Below are positions 45,896 to 55,900 of a stretch of DNA of 64,000 bases, piece after piece. Source of the stretch: Deltaproteobacteria bacterium. Lineage in GTDB: Bacteria > Desulfobacterota > Desulfobulbia > Desulfobulbales > Desulfocapsaceae. Under the pieces are notes generated by a model that made no database searches, was not told the origin of the DNA, and saw nothing but the letters and a program-made list of their open reading frames with translations. The stretch is taken from the NCBI GenBank assembly GCA_026388715.1, contig JAPLJF010000021.1, positions 1-64,000 of the forward strand. The letters are read 5' to 3'. How positions within the stretch are numbered: position 1 is the stretch's first letter; every line of letters starts with the position of its first letter. A program made the translations under genes and the position numbers.

Positions 45896-46570
45896 TTAAT
45901 CACAAAGTCTTTTCAGCCTGTCCGGCTGGATGATCACAATCTGGCGAGATTGGGAGGTGGAAATAATGCCGTCATCCCGTAGTTTCTTCAAAGAACGGGC
46001 TACAACCTCCCGGCAGGATCCGACCAGGGAGGCAAGTTCCCCCTGGGTCAGGCTGCAGAAGGCCGTCCCGGATACGTCGTCTTTTTTCTGGTATTCCAGC
46101 AACACCTTGGCCAGCCGGGCCATTATCCCCTTGAAGGCCATATCCTCAAGCATGGCGGAATAGAGCGCCATTTTCTTCGACATGCAGTACACAAATCGGG
46201 TGGAGATCTCTCCTGATTGGGCGACAAAGTCATCAAAATCCTTTTCCTTCAGGGTGTACAGCATGGCATCTTCAATAACCAGGGCGTTGGCAAAGGCCGC
46301 CGAGGTATGCAGGCTTGCCAGACAGAAGGTGTCTTTGGGATCAACGAACCACAGGGTCAGTTTCCTGCCGTCCATATCGCTTTTGTAGATTTCTACCCGA
46401 CCCATTTCCACAAAATAGAAATGGGAAACCACGTCTCCCTGGAAAAAAATATGCTCGCCTTTTCTGAATCTTTTTTTATGCAGCCGCGAGGCGAGAAAAC
46501 GGATCAACTGATCATCCAGCCCGGAGAGGATATCGATCGATTTTAAAAATTGAAATTCAGTGCCAGGCAT
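45896..46570 (-). CDS. Crp/Fnr-family transcription regulator
   Basis: 224 residues from the ATG at 46570, with AGGAGC upstream. An N-terminal cNMP-type domain (RKGEHIFFQGDVVSHFYFVEMGRV) and C-terminal HTH (LTQGELASLVGSCREVVARSLKKL) are complete. It lacks the Fnr N-terminal cysteine cluster, so it is not an oxygen-sensing Fnr. The ligand is unknown. Next to the CcdA-like/thioredoxin/CDF run, which it may regulate. Confidence 0.9.
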   Translation of the reverse strand: MPGTEFQFLKSIDILSGLDDQLIRFLASRLHKKRFRKGEHIFFQGDVVSHFYFVEMGRVEIYKSDMDGRKLTLWFVDPKDTFCLASLHTSAAFANALVIEDAMLYTLKEKDFDDFVAQSGEISTRFVYCMSKKMALYSAMLEDMAFKGIMARLAKVLLEYQKKDDVSGTAFCSLTQGELASLVGSCREVVARSLKKLRDDGIISTSQSRQIVIIQPDRLKRLCD

Positions 46571-46599
46571 GGTGAACGCTCCTTGTTTTGGTATTGCTT

Positions 46600-47307
46600 T
46601 CAAATAAAAGGCCGGGCGATGAAATAGATCCCAATCCCGCCGATCAACACACCAGCTCCCCGTTTGAACCATCCCCCGGCCCGTTGCATGGCGCTGTTTT
46701 CAATCAACTTCCTGATCAGGGCAGTCGAGCTGCCGGCCACGGCAATGGGCAGGCAATGACCAGCCGCAAACATGGTGATCAGCAGCAGGCCGGTGACGAT
46801 CTTTTCCTGAACGGTGATGATGGCGAGCAGCGGCGCGATGAAGCCGAAGGTGCAGGAGCCGGACAGAATGCCGTAGGCCAGCCCGAGGATCAAGGCGCCG
46901 CCCGCCCCTTTGATCCGCAGTTTGGCCAGAAGTCCGCCGCCGGGCAGGGAACATTTGCTCGTCGTTCCCAGCATGTCAAAGGCGACCCAGATGAGCAGCA
47001 GGCCCATGGGAATGGTCCAGTACGGACCTACATCTCCCAGCATCCGGCCAAGCAGGGCGCAGAGCAACCCGATCATGGCTATAGTCAGGAAGAGCCCCAG
47101 GCTGAAGAGGAGGGCGAACATGGCCGCCCTCCTGCCTTCAACTATCTTCTGTTGGCCGCCCACATAGGCGATAATGAGGGGGATGGAGGCGAGATGGCAG
47201 GGGCTGAACAGAACGCTCACCATCCCCCAGAGAAAGCTGCCCACAAGCGCTAGGCCGATGGAACCCGTCATCCAGCCGTTGACCATGAGAAAGAGTTGGT
47301 CAAGCAT
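46600..47307 (-). CDS. CcdA/DsbD-type thiol-electron transport protein
   Basis: 235 residues from the ATG at 47307. Six or so membrane helices with paired cysteines, one in SPCHLAS and one in GSCTFGF, as in CcdA and the membrane core of DsbD. It moves reducing equivalents from cytoplasmic thioredoxin to the periplasm. The next upstream gene encodes a periplasmic thioredoxin-like protein, its probable acceptor; the two genes are one base apart. Confidence 0.88.
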   Translation of the reverse strand: MLDQLFLMVNGWMTGSIGLALVGSFLWGMVSVLFSPCHLASIPLIIAYVGGQQKIVEGRRAAMFALLFSLGLFLTIAMIGLLCALLGRMLGDVGPYWTIPMGLLLIWVAFDMLGTTSKCSLPGGGLLAKLRIKGAGGALILGLAYGILSGSCTFGFIAPLLAIITVQEKIVTGLLLITMFAAGHCLPIAVAGSSTALIRKLIENSAMQRAGGWFKRGAGVLIGGIGIYFIARPFI

Positions 47308-47308
47308 G

Positions 47309-47692
47309 TTATTTCTGCTCCAGCATGGTTTCGAGACGGTCGATGATGACCTGTTTTTCGAGAAAACCGCTATGACGGTATACTTCTTTACCGCTCCGGT
47401 CAAAAAAGATCTGGGTCGGGATCACGCTCACCCCGAACCGTTTCCCTTCATCTTCATTCTGCCAGACATCAATAAAGATGATAGCGGCCTTTCCTTTGTA
47501 TTCTTTTTCCAGTTCTTCCAGGATCGGGGCCATCATCTTGCAGGGAATGCAGGAGTGAGCGCCCAGATCCACCATGGTGACCATGCCTGGAACCGGGGCT
47601 GTGGCAGCCGCCCGGCTGTCAGAGACATGGATAATGACGATGGCAGCCAGCAGCAAAGTAAATCGGCCAAAAGTTTTCATAAAAGTTTTCAT
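47309..47692 (-). CDS. Periplasmic thioredoxin-like protein
   Basis: 127 residues. Signal peptide FTLLLAAIVIIHVSDSRA, then a thioredoxin fold with the active-site C48-I-P-C51 and the cis-Pro region VSVIPTQIFFD. GGAGG precedes the ATG. A 12-bp tandem duplication (ATGAAAACTTTT twice) at the start offers two possible starts. Works with the CcdA-like protein in the periplasm, perhaps on reductase or cytochrome thiols. Confidence 0.88.
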   Translation of the reverse strand: MKTFMKTFGRFTLLLAAIVIIHVSDSRAAATAPVPGMVTMVDLGAHSCIPCKMMAPILEELEKEYKGKAAIIFIDVWQNEDEGKRFGVSVIPTQIFFDRSGKEVYRHSGFLEKQVIIDRLETMLEQK

Positions 47693-47777
47693 AAAATCCT
47701 CCTTTGGTTTACAAAAAAACGCTCCTCCCGCGAAGGGGAAGCTGCATACGACGCATTTGAGTGCGCCGTTGTATAAG

Positions 47778-48779
47778 TTAGTGATGAAGTCCTTGGCATT
47801 GTTGCCCCGTCACAGTTCGGCAAGTCTGATCAGGCTCACTGGTGTTCCGTTTCGGCCAGCAGCAGCCCTGGCTTGTGCTGTTGACATGGCAGACGCCGCT
47901 TACGTCCTCCCGTTCAATTTGAATGGTGGTGTGGTGGATTGCAAAGTCGTGGTGGAGATGTTCGGCGGTCTCGTGCAGAAAGGCATCATCGCCGCCTGCT
48001 GGCATGACCAGATGAGCTGTCAGAACGTTTTCCGTGGTGCTGGCCGCCCAGATATGGAGATCGTGGACGCACTGCACCCCTGGTAGCCCGGTGAGATAGT
48101 CGAGCACCGCCTCGGCCTCGATATGCTCTGGCACCCCGGCCATGGTGAGGTGGAGCGAATCTTTGAGCAGGCCCCAGCCTGCGATGAGCACCACGAGGGC
48201 GATGGCAATCGAAATCAGCGGGTCGAGCCAGTTCCAGCCGGTGGCCATGATGGCGAATCCGGCGGCCACCACTCCGGCTGAAACGGCGGCGTCGGCTGCC
48301 ATGTGCAGGAAGGCCCCTTTGATGTTGAGATCGTTTTTCCGGCCCGCCATGAACAGAAGGGCGGTGGCGGTGTTGATCACCACACCGATGGCGGCGACCA
48401 CGGTGATAGCCATGCCGTTGACCTCGGCCGGGGCGCGCAGGCGGCCCACCGCCTCCCAGAGGATGACCCCGATGGCGGCATAAAGAAACAGGGTGCTGCC
48501 CAGGGAGACCAGGATGGTACCCTTTTTGAAGCCATAGGTGTGCCGGGCCGTGGCCCCGCGTCTGGCCATGATCATGCTGCCCCAGGCCAGGAGCAGGGCC
48601 ATAACGTCGCTCAGGTTATGCCCGGCGTCGGCCATCAGCGCCAGGGAGTTGGCCATAAAGCCGTAGCCCCCCTCCACCAGGACAAAGATCAGGTTCAGCG
48701 CCGTGCCAATGGCAAAGGCCCGGCTGAAGTCGGCAGGGGCGTGGTCGTGCCCATGGTGGTCGTGATTATGATGCGTCAT
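47778..48779 (-). CDS. CDF-family metal cation exporter
   Basis: 333 residues. Histidine-rich N-terminus (HHNHDHHGHDH), then six membrane helices with the two HxxxD metal sites (DAGHNLSD and HMAADAAVSAG). Exports zinc, cadmium or cobalt. About 38 extra residues at the C-terminus carry several cysteines and end in HH; this tail begins at a GVCHV segment also encoded by repeated DNA elsewhere and is atypical. In the same run as thioredoxin, CcdA and Crp. Confidence 0.88.
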   Translation of the reverse strand: MTHHNHDHHGHDHAPADFSRAFAIGTALNLIFVLVEGGYGFMANSLALMADAGHNLSDVMALLLAWGSMIMARRGATARHTYGFKKGTILVSLGSTLFLYAAIGVILWEAVGRLRAPAEVNGMAITVVAAIGVVINTATALLFMAGRKNDLNIKGAFLHMAADAAVSAGVVAAGFAIMATGWNWLDPLISIAIALVVLIAGWGLLKDSLHLTMAGVPEHIEAEAVLDYLTGLPGVQCVHDLHIWAASTTENVLTAHLVMPAGGDDAFLHETAEHLHHDFAIHHTTIQIEREDVSGVCHVNSTSQGCCWPKRNTSEPDQTCRTVTGQQCQGLHH

Positions 48780-48807
48780 TGAAAATCACCCGCAAAGAAG
48801 TTTTTTC

Positions 48808-48840
48808 GCATACCCTGCATTGTAGTAATACAGGGTATGC
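48808..48840. repeat. 10-bp perfect inverted repeat after the rhodanese gene
   Basis: GCATACCCTG/CAGGGTATGC with a 13-nt loop lies between the large rhodanese stop and the CDF start. A plus-strand T-run precedes it. Likely terminator or attenuator. Confidence 0.5.
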
Positions 48841-48859
48841 ATATTGTCCTGTTTTTTGT

Positions 48860-50629
48860 CTATTGCAGTCGATATGAGCGGTCTTCTGCCATGATCTTGT
48901 CGGCGTTTCCGTTGTAATCAGGGGTCGTATTAACCTCCGGCCAGTCGGTATCTTTATTGTAGGTCTGATATCGTGTCGGGTCGTTGATCGTTGCTGATGG
49001 CCTGAAGACAACGTGTTCGGAGCGGTGGATAGTATCCCAGCGGAGATTGCCCATTAAACTTCCGCCAGGCTTGACCTGAGAGGCGGGAGCTGGCTTGCCG
49101 GTGGCTGCATTGATAAATTCCTTCCCGTTCCACTCCAGGTAGTTATTCATGCCGTCAAAAACGTAGAGCGCAGGCATCATGGCGGGGTAGCCGGGATAGA
49201 CCAGCTGGTTGTCTTTTCTGACGTAAGTGGTGTCTGCTGGTTCGAAGGCAGTCAGGTTTGACCACTCCATCCACGAGCCGTCATATATCCTGACATTCGT
49301 AAAACCGCAGATCTCGTGCAGGGCGTAAAAATAGAAGGATGAGAGTGCTCCGGAATTACAGTAGAGGATGACCGGTTTCGTGCCGTCGATCCCCGCTTTG
49401 GCGAAGAGGGCGAGGAGTTCCGTCTTGCTCTTGAAACGGTTGTCAGGACCGACCAGCATGGGGACGGTGATGTTGTAGACCGCAGTTTTGGTGAGATGAG
49501 CGCCCTTGATAATCCCCTCAAAGGCGGCGCTCTTTATGCTGATCGGGATGGCGAAATGATCCACAGTGGGGGTGCTGTGGATCCCCAGGTAGGGATTGGG
49601 GAACTGGATGGGTGGATTGACTTTCATGTCAAAGGGGGCGCGTGGTACTTTGCCGTCATTGGCTGCCGCGGCGAAGAACATCTCGCTCAGATTGAAGACT
49701 GCTTTGTCCGAATGGCGGGTGAAGAGTTTATTGACTGGATTGTAGCTGAATCCTGGCACCTGATATAGGTCTGGAACACCGTCGCTGCCCGCCGCGCCGT
49801 CCTTGTTCAGTTCATCCTTTAGATAAAAGGCGGCCGGCGGCTGGCGGTTATCCAGCAGATAGATGTCGCCATTACTGGTCTTGTTGGTGTCAACCAGGGA
49901 GATCATTTCTTCCAGGCTCACCCGGACATCAAGATGTTTGGGGGTAAGACCGGCGACGCTGATCTTCGAGGGAGTTACAGTGGGTGTCTTTGTCCCTTTT
50001 TCCAGGGGGTAGCCGGCAAAGGCGTACCCTTTGTTGCTGCCGTCCAGCAGTTTTATTTTTTCCTGGGGAAATCCCCAATAATAGAGGGTCCACCACAGAC
50101 GCGCGCCGCAGACCATCCACGGGTTTTGCTGGGAACTGGTGAGGACCAGCACGTCGTCGGGGGTGATTCCGAGCCCCTGGAGCATGGCATCAAACTGGGC
50201 GCCGTCGGCGACCTCATGTTCGGTCTTGATGGGGCCTTCACTCCGAACGGCCACTTCGCCTCCTGAATGAGATGCCAGATAAAGCGCCCCAGGGATATGT
50301 CCCAGGGCGCCCTTCCGGTCAAGCTGAAGAATCAGCTCGTACTGGGGGGAGTGTTCGCCAAACTTACGGACGGTCATCTGCTTTACTGCTTCCGTGTCTC
50401 CGGCGAACCATGAGTCCTTTTCAGATTGATTGGGGGTCACATCAATGACCACGACCCGCTCTCCCTTTTCGGTGCGGGAGCCATTGTCTAGCCATTGTTT
50501 CAATTGCGCCGGTTCGATAAGTGAGTCTCCCGACGCTGCCTGCACAGGCAGTACAGGCCGTATAACGCAAAATAGAAGAAAAAAGAGGATAATTGGGAAC
50601 AGCTTGGTTCTCTTTAAGAAAATGTCCAT
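48860..50629 (-). CDS. Large secreted multi-domain rhodanese-like protein
   Basis: 589 residues with a signal peptide (FPIILFFLLFCVIRPVLPVQA). Two or three rhodanese-like segments. The first (VVVIDVTPN...WMVCGARLWWTLYYWGFPQEKIKLLDGSNKGY) lacks a usable catalytic cysteine loop. The last has LYCNSGALSSF, with the expected cysteine. Length is far above single rhodaneses (about 100) and near double that of the tandem type. Probably periplasmic sulfur transfer with one working site. Confidence 0.82.
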   Translation of the reverse strand: MDIFLKRTKLFPIILFFLLFCVIRPVLPVQAASGDSLIEPAQLKQWLDNGSRTEKGERVVVIDVTPNQSEKDSWFAGDTEAVKQMTVRKFGEHSPQYELILQLDRKGALGHIPGALYLASHSGGEVAVRSEGPIKTEHEVADGAQFDAMLQGLGITPDDVLVLTSSQQNPWMVCGARLWWTLYYWGFPQEKIKLLDGSNKGYAFAGYPLEKGTKTPTVTPSKISVAGLTPKHLDVRVSLEEMISLVDTNKTSNGDIYLLDNRQPPAAFYLKDELNKDGAAGSDGVPDLYQVPGFSYNPVNKLFTRHSDKAVFNLSEMFFAAAANDGKVPRAPFDMKVNPPIQFPNPYLGIHSTPTVDHFAIPISIKSAAFEGIIKGAHLTKTAVYNITVPMLVGPDNRFKSKTELLALFAKAGIDGTKPVILYCNSGALSSFYFYALHEICGFTNVRIYDGSWMEWSNLTAFEPADTTYVRKDNQLVYPGYPAMMPALYVFDGMNNYLEWNGKEFINAATGKPAPASQVKPGGSLMGNLRWDTIHRSEHVVFRPSATINDPTRYQTYNKDTDWPEVNTTPDYNGNADKIMAEDRSYRLQ

Positions 50630-50666
50630 TGCAATGTCCTTATGTAAGTTTTTTTAGGGTTGAAAA

Positions 50667-51677
50667 TTATCCCAGCATGAATCCTTTGTTGAACAAGGTC
50701 AGACAGGCATCAACAACTTCAGGGTCATAACGGCGGCCTCTGTATTCTTTTATCTCCGCCAGGGCCGGGGCAATCCCGTTGGCCGGCCGGTATGGCCGAT
50801 ATGAGGCCATCGCCTCAACGACATCAGCCACCGTCAGGATTCTCGCTTCCAGGAGTATTACCTCGCCCGCAAGTCCCAACGGGTAGCCGGTGCCATCCAT
50901 CCGCTCGTGGTGCTGTTGGACGATGCGGGCAATCGGCCAGCAGCATTCGATCCCCGCCAGTATTTCATAACCTGCCTGGGAATGGGTCTTGATGAGACTC
51001 ATCTCGATTTCCGACAGCCGTCCCGGTTTGCTGAGAATCTCGGCCGGGACGGAGAGCTTGCCGATGTCGTGGACGATCGCAGCCGTGCGAATACCGTTGA
51101 TCTGTTCCGTCGGCAGCCCCATTTCGCCGGCGATGGCGCAGGCCAAGCGGGCGACACGCTGCTGATGTCCGGCGGTGTAGGGATCTCTCTTTTCCACGGC
51201 TGAGGCCAGTGCATGGATCATTTCGTCAAACAGCCTCTCCGACTTTTGCAGGCTCTCGCGCAGCGCTTCTTCCATCCGCTTGCGTTCGCTGACATCGGCC
51301 ACCACCGCCATGAGCCCGAAAATGACGCCGGACCGGTCACGGAGGGGGGCCGTCGAAACACTGATGTCAACGGGTGAGCCGTTTTTTTTACGGACGCGCA
51401 CTTCCATGCCGGTGTAAACCTCTCCGGCCAGGGCGCGATCCCGCAACTGCCGGAACTTTTTCCCCTGCTTCTCTGGAACGATGGGGTTTTTCTGACCTAT
51501 GACCTCCTGTTCATCCCAGCCGAACAGACCTTCGGCTGCCTTGTTCCAGACCAGAACCGAAGCTTTCCGGTCAACGGCAAAGATCGCCAGCGGCGATCCC
51601 TGTACCAGCGACCAGAGGGTCTGGAGGCCGATTTGCTCCGCGGTCATCCGCTGTGTTCCGGCAGTTTCCTGGCGCAT
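50667..51677 (-). CDS. PAS and HD-GYP c-di-GMP phosphodiesterase
   Basis: 336 residues. A PAS sensor (residues 25-135; PLAIFAVDRKASVLVWNKAAEGLFGW) precedes an HD-GYP domain: HDIGKL, HHERMDGTGYP and YDPEVVDACL. It hydrolyses c-di-GMP in the cytoplasm. It could lower signal for the PilZ protein at 12.5 kb. Next to the AhpD-like gene. Confidence 0.9.
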   Translation of the reverse strand: MRQETAGTQRMTAEQIGLQTLWSLVQGSPLAIFAVDRKASVLVWNKAAEGLFGWDEQEVIGQKNPIVPEKQGKKFRQLRDRALAGEVYTGMEVRVRKKNGSPVDISVSTAPLRDRSGVIFGLMAVVADVSERKRMEEALRESLQKSERLFDEMIHALASAVEKRDPYTAGHQQRVARLACAIAGEMGLPTEQINGIRTAAIVHDIGKLSVPAEILSKPGRLSEIEMSLIKTHSQAGYEILAGIECCWPIARIVQQHHERMDGTGYPLGLAGEVILLEARILTVADVVEAMASYRPYRPANGIAPALAEIKEYRGRRYDPEVVDACLTLFNKGFMLG

Positions 51678-51683
51678 ACCGGT

Positions 51684-52037
51684 CTATTTGTTGTTTGCCA
51701 GCCACTCGAAGGCCTGCATTGAACTTGCCATTGCGGTTGCTGACTTGGCGAACCTGGCGACCGCGAAGGCCTCAATAATTTCCTCTGTGGTGGCGCCGGC
51801 TTTTTTGGCGTGTTTGGCGTTATTGAGAATACAGGCCGGTGAATCGAGCGCGATGCCAACTGACATGGCGATCAAGGCCTTGTACTTTTGAGGAATCGCC
51901 GCACCGCTGAAAGCGGATTGCCGTTCAGAGACAAGCTGCATGACCTGCCCCTCGTCAAGCTGCCCCAGCAGTTCCAACGGTCTCGGCACTTCTCCATTTT
52001 CTTTTTTGATATTTTCCATCAATTCATTGAAATTCAT
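51684..52037 (-). CDS. AhpD/carboxymuconolactone decarboxylase-like protein
   Basis: 117 residues, all-helical CMD fold (PQKYKALIAMSVGIALDSPACILNNAKHAKKAG). The usual catalytic CxxC becomes CILN, leaving one cysteine and the histidine. It is therefore unlikely to be a normal AhpD disulfide reductase, and may instead be a ligand-binding or single-thiol relative. GGAGA-like site precedes the ATG. Confidence 0.83.
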   Translation of the reverse strand: MNFNELMENIKKENGEVPRPLELLGQLDEGQVMQLVSERQSAFSGAAIPQKYKALIAMSVGIALDSPACILNNAKHAKKAGATTEEIIEAFAVARFAKSATAMASSMQAFEWLANNK

Positions 52038-52170
52038 GATAAAATCTCCTTTTTGTTGTTGTAGTGTTTCTTTACGTTATAGTCTCAATTTAATTTCCTG
52101 ATTGTTCACCGTTAAATTTTTCATGTCTCCACTGACGCGATCTCTCTCCAGGATGCCCTGTGCTCGCAGG

Positions 52171-52785
52171 TCATGCCGTCTTTTCCCTGCTTTTGCCATT
52201 ATTCTGATGCGCGTAAATCAGCACCGCAAAGAACACGCCTCCCTGGATGAAACCGAGCAGGGCCTCGATCCCGGCGGCCAGCATGGCGTTGAGGGTTTGG
52301 GGAATCCACTCGCCAAGCCCGAGCGTGGTGAACAGTTCCATCGAAATGTAGAGCGCTACACGCAGGCTGTGCCCTTGCATGGCCTGCATCTGTTGAGCAG
52401 CGGCAGCGCCGTTGTACCGGAACAGATCGAATACCCCGAACAGGTCGTAGAGCAGCGCAAAAAACAGCAGCGTGATCGCCGTGATCTCCAGATAGAGAAG
52501 CACGATGTGCAAGAGGTCGAGGTGCATCGATCTGTGCTTGCGCGAGACGTAGAACAACATCAGATCGAGCAGGGCAAGGCGTACCACGACGATGTAGATT
52601 AGATAGGCAGACAACAGATCGTCGTGGTACTGGGCAAACTGCGCCGGGGCCGCTGCCCGTAACCACCAGCCGGCGGCCAGCGGCATGAGCAGCAACGGCA
52701 TGATAAAAGGCAGAAAGGGAATCGTCGGCTCGATGCACGACTGAACAACCCGCCAGGCGCGTGTGCTGAGAGTTGGCATGTTCAA
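52171..52785 (-). CDS. Potassium-channel-like membrane protein with degenerate filter
   Basis: 204 residues with four or five membrane helices. The C-terminal half has MELFTTLGLGEWIPQTLNAMLAAGIEALLGF, in the position and style of the K-channel pore helix, filter (TTVGYGD-type) and inner helix. The filter reads TTLGLGEW, so selectivity may differ. The upstream and downstream gaps (52038-52170, 52786-52964) contain a terminator hairpin but no other gene. Confidence 0.65.
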   Translation of the reverse strand: MNMPTLSTRAWRVVQSCIEPTIPFLPFIMPLLLMPLAAGWWLRAAAPAQFAQYHDDLLSAYLIYIVVVRLALLDLMLFYVSRKHRSMHLDLLHIVLLYLEITAITLLFFALLYDLFGVFDLFRYNGAAAAQQMQAMQGHSLRVALYISMELFTTLGLGEWIPQTLNAMLAAGIEALLGFIQGGVFFAVLIYAHQNNGKSREKTA

Positions 52786-52900
52786 TATTCCTCATAGAAA
52801 TCAATCTCTTTATGGATGATCTTGGCTGACATGTTCATATCACGTTTGATCGGTTTCGTGCCATTGTCTGTCCCGGTGATCCAAGAGTTGCAGTCCAAGG

Positions 52901-52943
52901 GCGGGCAGAGGTCGGCAAAGTGGTAAGGCTGATCTCTGCCCGC
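52901..52943 (-). terminator. Terminator of the RND efflux operon
   Basis: A 16-bp stem (with two G-T pairs) GCGGGCAGAGGTCGGC/GCTGATCTCTGCCCGC surrounds an 11-nt loop. It lies 22 bp after the RND permease stop on the minus strand. Confidence 0.6.
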
Positions 52944-52964
52944 GCGCAAGACAGAAACGTTTTT

Positions 52965-55900
52965 TTATAGGTCATCTCCTTTGGGTTGTTGTCGCGCGTC
53001 TTTTCTTTCCACGGAATAGGCGAACATTGGGATGTAGATCAGGGTCAGGATGGTTCCGATGATTAGTCCGCCAATGGCGACATCGGCCAGCGGTGACAAT
53101 TTTTCCAGCCCCACGGCCCATTCGAAGGCAATCGGGATCATGCCGGCGATCGTGCCGAAGGCGGTCATCAAGACCGGCCGGAACCTTACCCGGACTGATT
53201 CAATCGCCGATTCGAAGGGCGACTCGCCACGCCTGCGGTGCTGCTGGTAGAAATCGATCAGCAACACCGAGTTTTTGATGATGATGCCGAAAAGCAGCAT
53301 GATTCCGATCATGCTCGGCATGCAGCTCGGCTTGTTGAAGGCGAGCATACCCCAGGAGGCGCCGATCATGGACAGCGGCAGGACCAGGACCATGACCATG
53401 GCCATGCGTGTTGACTGATAGATGGCCACCAGACAGAGCAGGAGCAGAACCACCCCGATGCCGATGGCCCTGATCATCCGCGCGAAGCTGTCCTGCATCT
53501 GGAAGATATCGCCCTGCTGGTCGATCTTGACCCCGGTGATTCCCGCTTTTTTCACCGCCGCCACGGTATCGGCGGTCAGGATGGAGACGGGCCGGGTGCG
53601 GCGGTAGCCGGAGACATCGACCGAGTAGAGCATCTGGTTGCGCTCGATCTTGCTGGCGGTGAAATCGTAGGAGATTGTCGCGAGCGAGGCAAGGGGCACC
53701 GGCCCTTTGGCGGTCTGGATGGGGATGAGTTTGAGATTTTCCAGATTGTCGTCAAAACCATGATCGAAATAGAGGCGGACGAACTGGGTGTCCATGGAGA
53801 CCAGATTACCGCTTAAGGCCACCGGGATACCGGCCAGGGGCAGCTGGGCGGCGATGGCAGCCGGGGTCAACCCATAGTCCAGGGCCCGATTGGTGTCGAT
53901 CTCCAGCCGCGCCTCGGTAAAATCGTTGTCCCAACTGCTGTTCACCGAGGTGAAACCCTTGACCGTAGCCATGGCAGCGGCCGCCTTTTTCGCCGCCGCT
54001 GGCAGGAGGTGGTAATCCTCGGCATAGAGCCGGGTATCCACCGGCGCCTTGATAGAGCTCATGGCGCTGGCCCCGAAATCATAGACATCCACCGCCTGAA
54101 CATTGGTCAGGGCCATCAGTTTTTCGCGGATCTCGTCCTCGATTTTCCAGATGTCCTTTTTGCGTTCAAAGCGGTTGATGCAGTTGATAGTCATCTTCGC
54201 CTCTGTCGGCAGCGACCCGGAGCCAAGAGAAAGCACCCCCGGCTCCGAGCCGAAGGTGACGGAACTCATTGTAACCTCGGGTTGGGTATGCAGCCAGGTG
54301 AGAAAAGGCGCCAGTCGCTGCTCCGCTGTATCCACCGTCTCGTTGGCCGAGAATTTCAGCTGGGCCTTGATGATCCCGGTATCCATGGGCGGCATCAGAT
54401 CCTTGCCGATGACCGGCATGATATTTTTCATGCTGAGCACCAGGATCACAATTACCCCCAGGGTCATGAGCACCCGCCGCAACACCGACCGGCCGCCAGC
54501 GGAAAATTGCAGGATGGCGACATAGGGACCGATCAGGCGGCCGAATGTATTTTCATAAAGTTTTTCCAGCCAGAGCTCCACTCTCATCTTTTTATGGCCC
54601 TTGCGGTAGAGGAAGAAAGAGATGCTGGGAATGAAGGTGATGGAGAGAAAATAGGAGACCAGCAGGGCGATGATCAGGGTGGAGATCAGGTGTCGGTAGA
54701 TCTGCTGGGGAAAATCGCCGACAAAAAGAAAGGGAAACATGATGGCGATGGTGGCAACCGTGCCGGCGAAGACCGGCCCCACCACTTCCTTGGTGCCTTG
54801 AATGATGGCTGTTTCCAGATCCTGCTTCATCTCTTTGAGGTGGCGCTCGATATTCTCCAGCACAACCACCGCGTCGTCCACCAGCATACCGAGTGCCAGG
54901 ATGATGGCGGTATAGACGACGATATTGAGGTCGCCGCCCATGAGCCAGCGGATAGCGATGGTGCCGAAAAAGACCATGGGGATGGAGACGAGCGCCGCGA
55001 TTATCGCCCGGAAATTGCCCAGGAAAAGCAGGATCACCAGCAAAGTGAAGATGATGGCGTCGCGCAGGGCCTCCAGCATGTTGGTGTTGGCGGTCTCGAT
55101 CAGGATGCGCTGCGTGTCGGCGAGCTGAAAGTCGATATTCCGGTAACGGCTTTTCAGCTTTTCGATCTCGGCCCGGCCAGCTTTGGAGGTGTCCAGCACC
55201 GAGCCGCCCGGTGCTCGCTGGATGGCGACTGCGATGGCGGGCTGGCCGTTGCCGAGGTAGCCGGAGAAGCGGGTCTGGTGCCGCCAGTCGATGGTAGCAA
55301 TATCTCCCAGGCGGACATTGGGGGCGACGGTCAAGAGGCGCAGTTCGTCCACTCGGTCCTGTTCGCCGTAGAAGGTGAGGGTGTAAAAGGAGTCGGCCCC
55401 CTTGGCAAAGCCCACAGGCACATCACGGTCGAGGGCGGAAATGGTGGCGGCGATTTTATCGAGGACAACGCCATGAGCCTTGGCCTTGAAGGGATCAACC
55501 CGGATGGTGATGGCGGACTGGTAGCCGCCGAATACCTCGACATTACCGATCGCCGAGGTTCTCAGCAGGGCCGGCTTGATGTCGCTGTCAACAATCTTGC
55601 GGATATCCTCCACGGCCAGCGTATCGCCTTTCGGGGTCAGGGCGAAGACATCCACCGGCAGGGTGAAGGCGCCGGTGGTGTAGATGGAGGGGTTGGTCCC
55701 GGCGGGCAGTTTGCCCCGCACCTTGTTGATGGCATTGTTCACATCCACCGCCGCTGGATCCAGTCCCTTCGCGTATTCAAACTCGGCGGTGACAATGGAC
55801 ATACCGGCGATGTTGGTGGAGCTGACCTGGCGGATCAACGCCAGCGAGGAAAGCTCCATCTCAATGGGCTTGCTCACCGTCGCCGCCACCACATTGGGGG

